Of a stretch of DNA of 29,746 nt, positions 22,257 to 29,746 are shown one piece after another. The translations under genes were made by a program, and so were the position numbers. The notes beneath the pieces are model-generated. The model saw only the letters and a program-made list of their open reading frames with translations. It was not told the DNA's origin and did not search any database. This DNA comes from CAYXAA01 sp964462985 (lineage in GTDB: Bacteria; Pseudomonadota; Alphaproteobacteria; Rhizobiales; Stappiaceae): the NCBI GenBank assembly GCA_964462985.1, contig CAYXAA010000046.1, forward strand, positions 1 to 29,746, in the 5' to 3' direction. Position 1 is the first letter of the stretch. Each line of letters starts with the position of its first letter.

Positions 22257-23153
22257 TCAGAATGCCCAGCGCTCGGCCTTAGCGACCAGAAAGTCACGAA
22301 AGGCAGTGATGCGCGCGGTGTTCTTCAGCTCGGACGGATACACGAAATAGGTGTCGAAGCTCGGCACCTCCGCTTCCGGCAGAAGCTGGACCAGACCGGA
22401 ATCGTCTTCGTTGAGATAGTCCGGCAGGATCGCGATCCCGATACCCCGCTGCACGGCGCGCTTGATCGCCATAACGTTGTTGATTCGCAGCACGACGCGC
22501 CGCGACTGGCCGGGAGGCAGGCCGGCTGTTTCCAGCCAGTTCATGTCCCGTAGATAGGCCGGCGCATGCTCGCCGAAGATGATGATGCGATGGTCGTCGA
22601 GCTCCTCGACAGTCTTCGGGCTGCCGAAGCGCTGCAGATAGGCCGGGGCCGCGTAGAGGTGGAAGTGGACCGTGAACAGCTTGCGCTGGATCAGGTCCGG
22701 CTGTGTTGGCTGGCGCAGTCGGATTGCAACGTCGGCCTCGCGCATCGACAGGTCGAGCTCATCGTTGTCGAAGATCAGCCGGAGGTCCATGTCCGGGTAA
22801 AGGTCGATGAACTCGTGCAGCCGCGACGTCAGCCAGGTCGAGCCGAGGCCGACCGTGGTGGTAACGCGCAAAGTCCCGGACGGTTTCTCGCGGGTGTCGG
22901 TGAGGCGTGACTGCACCGCCTCGAGCTTCATCAGCACCTCGCGCGCCGTGCGATAGAGCAACTCGCCCTGTTCGGTCAGAAGGAGGCCGCGCGCATGGCG
23001 ATGAAACAGCGGCACGCCGAGATCTTGTTCCAGGGCGCTGACCTGTCGGCTTACCGCCGACTGGCTCATGTTCAACGCTTCGCCGGCATGAGTAAAGCTC
23101 CCGGCCTGCGCGGCGGAATGAAAGATCCGCAGTTTGTCCCAGTCCATCGGCAT
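22257..23153 (-). CDS. lsrB: LysR family regulator, LsrB/VtlR orthologue
   Basis: A 298-residue LysR protein: N-terminal winged HTH (FHSAAQAGSFTHAGEALNMSQSAVSRQVSALEQ split around residues 11-45), then a LysR substrate-binding domain (about 92-295) with LYPDMDLRLIF, 'SMREADVAIRL', LYAAPAYLQRFG and GIGIAILPDYL. The placement between trxB and an AbcR-type RNA indicates LsrB (Sinorhizobium) / VtlR (Brucella), regulators linked to abcR transcription, envelope traits and oxidative stress. Unlike the Sinorhizobium protein, reported (from memory) to use cysteines for redox response, this one contains no cysteine at all. The ATG at 23153 has GGTGGA upstream; an in-frame ATG at 23147 is possible. A 282-bp gap separates it from trxB. 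Confidence 0.88.
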   Translation of the reverse strand: MPMDWDKLRIFHSAAQAGSFTHAGEALNMSQSAVSRQVSALEQDLGVPLFHRHARGLLLTEQGELLYRTAREVLMKLEAVQSRLTDTREKPSGTLRVTTTVGLGSTWLTSRLHEFIDLYPDMDLRLIFDNDELDLSMREADVAIRLRQPTQPDLIQRKLFTVHFHLYAAPAYLQRFGSPKTVEELDDHRIIIFGEHAPAYLRDMNWLETAGLPPGQSRRVVLRINNVMAIKRAVQRGIGIAILPDYLNEDDSGLVQLLPEAEVPSFDTYFVYPSELKNTARITAFRDFLVAKAERWAF

Positions 23154-23435
23154 GTTTCCACCGCGCCCCTCGTTCGGTGTTCGCGCCTCGGCGCCTCGTG
23201 TCCCGCTGTCGGGTGACCGTGCTCCCCTGTCCCGTCGCGGATTGTTTCTTTTCGAACCGGGCCACCACCAACGCACTCTGCGGCCGCGGCAACAACGCTC
23301 TCGGTGTCGCGGCTGCCGTCGCCTCAGCCTGTATCGAATGCCCGGCTTATCTCAAGCTTTGCGGCGTCCGATTCGGAGTTATCCCCGCCACAAACGCGTG
23401 GCTGGGACGCCCGTCCCGGATCCTGTCGTGAAAGG

Positions 23436-24401
23436 CTATTCTGCGGCTGCCGCTTCGGCAACCTCGAGGGTGGCGAGATAGCGTTCGGCTTCGAGCGCCG
23501 CCATGCAGCCCATGCCTGCCGCGGTCACCGCCTGGCGATAGGTCTCGTCGGTGACGTCGCCGGCGGCGAAAACGCCCGGGATGGACGTCGCCGTGGAGTC
23601 GGGTGCGGTCCAGATATAGCCGGATGGCTTCAGTTCAACCTGGTCCTTGAACAGCTCGACCGCGGGAGCGTGGCCGATGGCGATGAACACTCCGTCGGCG
23701 GCAAGCTCGGTGATCTCGCCGGTCTTGACGTTCCTGAGGCGGGCGCCGACCACGGTGCGCGGCTCGCCGGCGCCGAGGATCTCTTCGACCACGCTGTCCC
23801 AGATCACGTTGACCTTCGGGTGCTTGAACAGCCGGTCCTGCAGGATCCTTTCCGCACGGAACTGATCGCGGCGGTGCACGACCGTCACCTTGCTGGCGAG
23901 ATTGGCGAGGTAGAGCGCCTCCTCGACCGCGGTGTTGCCACCGCCGACGACGATGACCTCACGCCCACGGTAGAAGAAGCCGTCGCAGGTGGCGCAGGCG
24001 GAGACTCCGGCGCCCATCAGCGCGGTCTCGCTTGGCAGGCCGAGCCACTTGGCCTGCGCGCCGGTTGCGATCACGAGGCTGTCGCAGGTGTAGGTGGTGC
24101 CGCTGTCGCCCTTGAGCGTGAACGGGCGCGTCGACAGGTCGGCCTCGGTGATGGTGTCGTAGACGATCCGGGTGCCGACATGCTCGGCCTGCTTGCGCAT
24201 CTCCTCCATCAGCCAGGGCCCCTGGATCGTCTCGGCGAAGCCCGGATAGTTCTCGACGTCGGTCGTGATCGTAAGCTGGCCGCCGGGCTGGACGCCGGTG
24301 ACGAGCACGGGCTCCAGCATCGCCCGTGCGGCGTAGATCGCAGCGGTATAGCCCGCCGGCCCTGCGCCGACGATGAGAAGCTTGTGATGTTCCTGCGTCA
24401 T
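23436..24401 (-). CDS. trxB: Thioredoxin reductase (NADPH)
   Basis: A 321-residue low-molecular-weight flavoenzyme that reduces thioredoxin with NADPH. FAD site GAGPAG (12-17), GGQLTITTDVENYPGF, the redox pair CATC (Cys136, Cys139), the NADPH site GGGNTA (153-158) with VVHRRDQFRA, and the C-terminal FAD motif VFAAGDVTD are all present. An Ala/Glu-rich tail ends the protein. The ATG at 24401 follows an AGGAGA site at about ten bases; a TTG 21 bases earlier is unlikely because it overlaps that site. The ELM1-family gene ends 41 bp upstream on the same strand, suggesting one transcript. Confidence 0.97.
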   Translation of the reverse strand: MTQEHHKLLIVGAGPAGYTAAIYAARAMLEPVLVTGVQPGGQLTITTDVENYPGFAETIQGPWLMEEMRKQAEHVGTRIVYDTITEADLSTRPFTLKGDSGTTYTCDSLVIATGAQAKWLGLPSETALMGAGVSACATCDGFFYRGREVIVVGGGNTAVEEALYLANLASKVTVVHRRDQFRAERILQDRLFKHPKVNVIWDSVVEEILGAGEPRTVVGARLRNVKTGEITELAADGVFIAIGHAPAVELFKDQVELKPSGYIWTAPDSTATSIPGVFAAGDVTDETYRQAVTAAGMGCMAALEAERYLATLEVAEAAAAE

Positions 24402-24442
24402 GGGTTCGGTCTCTCCTGGCAAAGGGGCCGGCTTCTCCGATA

Positions 24443-25438
24443 TCAGAGCGCACCGCGCCGAAGTTTACGGGCGGCGAAGGCCTCGCGTACAGCAGCGGCG
24501 ATCACGGGGGTTGCGTTCATCGGGTCGTAGGTAGTCGTTTCCAGCGGTCCGGGAAAGGGGTGGACGGCGTCCAATCGCCGCAGTTCCTCCAGAAATCGGT
24601 CGAACTTGGGATGGCCGCCGCTCGGGCGGAAGACGTGAATCGGGCGCCCGGTCACGGTTGCCTCGCCAATCATATTGACGCTGTCCGCGGTCGCCACCAC
24701 CGCATCGGCGTGCGCCAGGTACTGGACAAGAGGGTTTTCGCCGCTGCCGGTCCACAGCAGGTGCCCTCCGGCCGCAGCAAGCGGCACCAGTGCATCGGCA
24801 AGAGCGCGGGGCGTTCGCCGTGACGGGGTGATCATGAGCGAAGCGCCGGCATTGGCAAGCTCGGTGAGCCCGGCGACGAAACGGTGGATATCCGCGGCGG
24901 TGAACCGGTGATGACGGCTGTCACCGCCGACGAGGACGGCGACGCGCGGCCGGGCAAGGCCGGCAATCTCGGAAAGGGGGGCACCGCGTGCCGCCGCAAG
25001 GCGATCGGCGGAAAAGCGGTGGGGCGGGGTCAGCGTCACCAGCACGTTGTCCCCGCGCAGTCGGTCGTGAGCCTGGACCCAGATCAGGTCGGCGACAGCA
25101 GAACCGGCAACGGGATCCTTGAGGAAGACGGTGAAGACGCCGGCCCGGCGCAGGCGGCGGATATACGGCACGGAGCGGCGGCCGGAGCCAATGGCGACGT
25201 CGGGAAACGGCGGTCGAAGCGGGCCATCCGCTGCCCGCGCTTCGCGCGGATCGACCGGGCCCCACGGCATGGCCCAGAGGAAGGGTCGGCGCGGTGCGAC
25301 CCGGCGGAGCTGATACGGCACGCCAAGCGCTTCGGCGACGCCGATGCAAGGCTGCTCGTCGCCGGCCTTGCCGTCGGTCAGCACCCAGGCCGAGCGGATG
25401 TCGCACCGGTCATCCGAATTGGAATCTTTCTCAATCAT
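24443..25438 (-). CDS. Mitochondrial fission ELM1 family (DUF1022) protein
   Basis: A 331-residue protein of the ELM1 family, named after a plant protein that recruits dynamin to mitochondria; the bacterial members are of unknown function and have a glycosyltransferase-like two-domain layout. Landmarks are WVLTDGKAGDEQPCIGVAEALG at the start (split around the GKAGDE core), 'PDVAIGSGRRSVPYIRRL', FLKDP, VLVGGDSRHHRFT, 'TPSRRTPRAL' and TADSVNMIGEATVTGRP with FRPSGGHPKFDRF. The TADSVSMxxEA-like segment recalls nucleotide-sugar-binding folds. The ATG at 25438 has no good ribosome site, so the exact start is uncertain. It is divergent from the Lrp regulator across 132 bp and precedes trxB. Confidence 0.87.
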   Translation of the reverse strand: MIEKDSNSDDRCDIRSAWVLTDGKAGDEQPCIGVAEALGVPYQLRRVAPRRPFLWAMPWGPVDPREARAADGPLRPPFPDVAIGSGRRSVPYIRRLRRAGVFTVFLKDPVAGSAVADLIWVQAHDRLRGDNVLVTLTPPHRFSADRLAAARGAPLSEIAGLARPRVAVLVGGDSRHHRFTAADIHRFVAGLTELANAGASLMITPSRRTPRALADALVPLAAAGGHLLWTGSGENPLVQYLAHADAVVATADSVNMIGEATVTGRPIHVFRPSGGHPKFDRFLEELRRLDAVHPFPGPLETTTYDPMNATPVIAAAVREAFAARKLRRGAL

Positions 25439-25570
25439 GCGTGCGATTGTTATAGAGTTGCACAGACGCGCAAAAAACCTTATTTCGCTGACAGCCAAAT
25501 TTATTGTGCAGTGCGAGATTCGTCGGTCTTCGGCCAGCCCATCGGCCGGGGCGGCGATTGGAGTGATCCT

Positions 25571-26038
25571 TTGAAAGCGCGCCTTGATCAGATTGACTGG
25601 CAGATCCTGAAAGAACTCCAGGACGACGGCCGCATGACCAATGTGGAACTGGCTCGGCGCGTCGGAATCTCGGCGCCGCCATGCTTGAGGCGGGTGCGCG
25701 CGCTCGAGGAGGCGGGGCTGATCCGCGGCTACCGCACCCTGCTCGACGAGAGGCAGCTCGGCTACGACGTCACCGCCTTTGCCATGGTGGGTCTAAACAG
25801 CCAGACCGAGGCCGACCTCAATGCCTTCGAGGAGAAGGTCCGCTCATGGGACATCGTGCGCGAGAGCTACATGCTGTCCGGCGAGGTCGACTTCCTCCTG
25901 AAGTGTGTCGCGCCGGATCTCAACACGTTGCAGACCTTCATTATCCGGGAACTCACCGCCACGCCCAACGTCGACAGCGTTCGCACGGCGCTGACAATTC
26001 GCCGCACCAAGGACGAGCCCGCGGTGCCGATCGGGTAA
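25571..26038 (+). CDS. Lrp/AsnC family regulator
   Basis: A 155-residue regulator of amino-acid metabolism genes. It has an N-terminal HTH (LDQIDWQILKELQDDGRMTNVELARRVGIS split, recognition helix PPCLRRVRALEEAGLI at about 36-51) and a C-terminal RAM domain (about 65-145), the ligand and oligomerisation module, with ESYMLSGEVDFLLKC. Starting from TTG at 25571, with GGAG six bases before it, gives the normal length and begins right before the HTH; no in-frame ATG fits. It is divergent from the ELM1 gene, so it may control the ELM1-trxB unit and itself through the AT-rich spacer 25439-25570. Confidence 0.93.
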   Translation: MKARLDQIDWQILKELQDDGRMTNVELARRVGISAPPCLRRVRALEEAGLIRGYRTLLDERQLGYDVTAFAMVGLNSQTEADLNAFEEKVRSWDIVRESYMLSGEVDFLLKCVAPDLNTLQTFIIRELTATPNVDSVRTALTIRRTKDEPAVPIG

Positions 26039-26159
26039 AGCGGCGCTCGAGTCGGGCATCAGCGGGCGGTCCGCAAGGACAGCGTCTGCGGCGCCGGGGA
26101 ATGGGTTCCGGCGCGGAGGCGGGGAAAACGACAGAACGTGGGGCGGCCAAGGTCGTTTC

Positions 26160-26181
26160 GCCTGGAGCGCAACGCTCCGGC
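26160..26181. terminator. Candidate bidirectional terminator between Lrp gene and greA
   Basis: A compact hairpin, GCC-t-GGAGCG / CGCTCC-GGC with loop CAA and one bulged base, lies between the convergent genes and sits inside a wider GGCGGCC/GGCCGCC pairing. No clear T-run, so confidence is low. Confidence 0.35.
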
Positions 26182-26202
26182 GCACTCTCGGCCGCCACTC
26201 GA

Positions 26203-26676
26203 TCACCCGAACGCGATGTTGATGATTTCGTAGCCGCGGGCACCGCCGGGGGTGGAGACTTCGACCGAATCGCCGACGGCCTTGCCGATCAGCGCGCGGG
26301 CGATCGGGGAGGAGATGGAGATTCGGCCGGACTTCACGTCCGCCTCGACGTCGCCGACGATCATGTAGCGCTTCTCTTCTTCGGTGTCCTCGTCGACCAG
26401 AGTCACCGTGGCGCCGAACTTCACCGTGGAACCGGAGAGCTTGCTGACGTCGATCACCTCGGCGCGGCCGAGCTTGTCCTCGAGTTCCGAGATGCGGCCC
26501 TCATTGAGGCTCTGCTGCTCCTTGGCGGCGTGATATTCCGCGTTCTCCGACAGATCGCCATGGGCGCGCGCTTCCGCAATCGCCTGGATGATGCGGGGGC
26601 GTTCGACGGCCGTCCGCTCCTTCAGCTCCCTCTCCAGCATGGCGTAGCCTGCGGATGTCATCGGGATCTTTTCCAT
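26203..26676 (-). CDS. greA: Transcription elongation factor GreA
   Basis: A 157-residue factor that enters the RNA polymerase secondary channel and stimulates cleavage of backtracked RNA. The N-terminal coiled coil carries the catalytic acidic tip in ARAHGDLSENAEYHAAKE (Asp41 and Glu44 region), and the C-terminal FKBP-like domain ends with SSPIARALIGKAVGDSVEV and a GYEIINI strand. Full length. The ATG at 26676 has GGAG four bases before the ACCC spacer. It lies about 100 bp downstream of carB on the same strand. Confidence 0.97.
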   Translation of the reverse strand: MEKIPMTSAGYAMLERELKERTAVERPRIIQAIAEARAHGDLSENAEYHAAKEQQSLNEGRISELEDKLGRAEVIDVSKLSGSTVKFGATVTLVDEDTEEEKRYMIVGDVEADVKSGRISISSPIARALIGKAVGDSVEVSTPGGARGYEIINIAFG

Positions 26677-26737
26677 GGGTCTCCGACCTCTTGAGTTCTC
26701 GCGTCATTCCGGACGCGGGCACACAACAAACATATCG

Positions 26738-26766
26738 CCCGATCCCGGGATCAGCCGCGGATCGGG
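26738..26766. repeat. Inverted repeat between carB and greA
   Basis: CCCGATCC (26738-26745) and GGATCGGG (26759-26766) are perfect arms, overlapping a 12-bp palindrome GATCCCGGGATC (26741-26752). On the minus strand the T-run comes before, not after, the hairpin, so it is not a standard terminator of carB. It may stabilise the carB mRNA end or regulate greA. Confidence 0.4.
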
Positions 26767-26777
26767 GAAAAAAGCAC

Positions 26778-29746
<2,969 letters not shown>

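Noticed and set aside
26738..26766. Hairpin after carB considered as an intrinsic terminator
   Set aside because: In the transcribed direction the T-run precedes the stem instead of following it; kept only as an inverted repeat.

Overview
This is a GC-rich chromosomal segment from an alphaproteobacterium of the Hyphomicrobiales (Rhizobiales). Three things point there: the right-hand gene order carB, greA, Lrp-type regulator, trxB, LysR regulator, small RNA; the DUF992, DUF3775 and ELM1-family proteins; and the spacing of the candidate PHO box and promoters. I see no insertion sequence, prophage, CRISPR array, tRNA or rRNA. The window looks like ordinary core and shell genome with some informative regulatory DNA. 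A run of ten N (29076-29085) lies inside carB.

Left part (1-8200): the 5' part of uvrB (cut by the window start); a two-domain VOC protein and an Rdx (SelW-like) CXXC protein; a DMT exporter followed by a HGSNAT-type membrane acyltransferase; a divergent glutathione S-transferase; a possible 48-residue one-helix membrane protein; a DUF3775 protein; an 88-residue membrane protein; and a PAS-only protein with no recognisable output domain.

Middle (8318-14308): a minus-strand unit of GntR/FCD regulator, amino-acid periplasmic binding protein, two permeases and an ATPase. The four transporter genes and the regulator appear co-transcribed. A perfect 14-bp hairpin after the binding-protein gene probably sets its mRNA level above that of the permeases. 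Divergent to it is a Tat-exported PhoX phosphatase with a candidate PHO box upstream and a terminator downstream.

Right-middle (14500-21811, plus strand): a class I aspartate-type aminotransferase, two tandem secreted DUF992 proteins, an EF-G-like GTPase with altered switch residues, a secreted PQQ-type aldose dehydrogenase, and MsrP, the Tat-exported molybdenum methionine sulfoxide reductase, without MsrQ beside it.

Right part (22031-29746): the most interesting locus. Downstream of a LysR regulator that I take to be the LsrB/VtlR orthologue lies an unannotated small RNA with its own promoter, an upstream dyad, an anti-Shine-Dalgarno loop and a strong terminator. I identify it as an AbcR (alpha-r15) family RNA, which in related bacteria represses ABC-transporter mRNAs under LsrB/VtlR control. 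trxB, an ELM1-family gene, a divergent Lrp regulator, greA and carB follow. The LysR protein here has no cysteine, which bears on redox-sensing models for LsrB.
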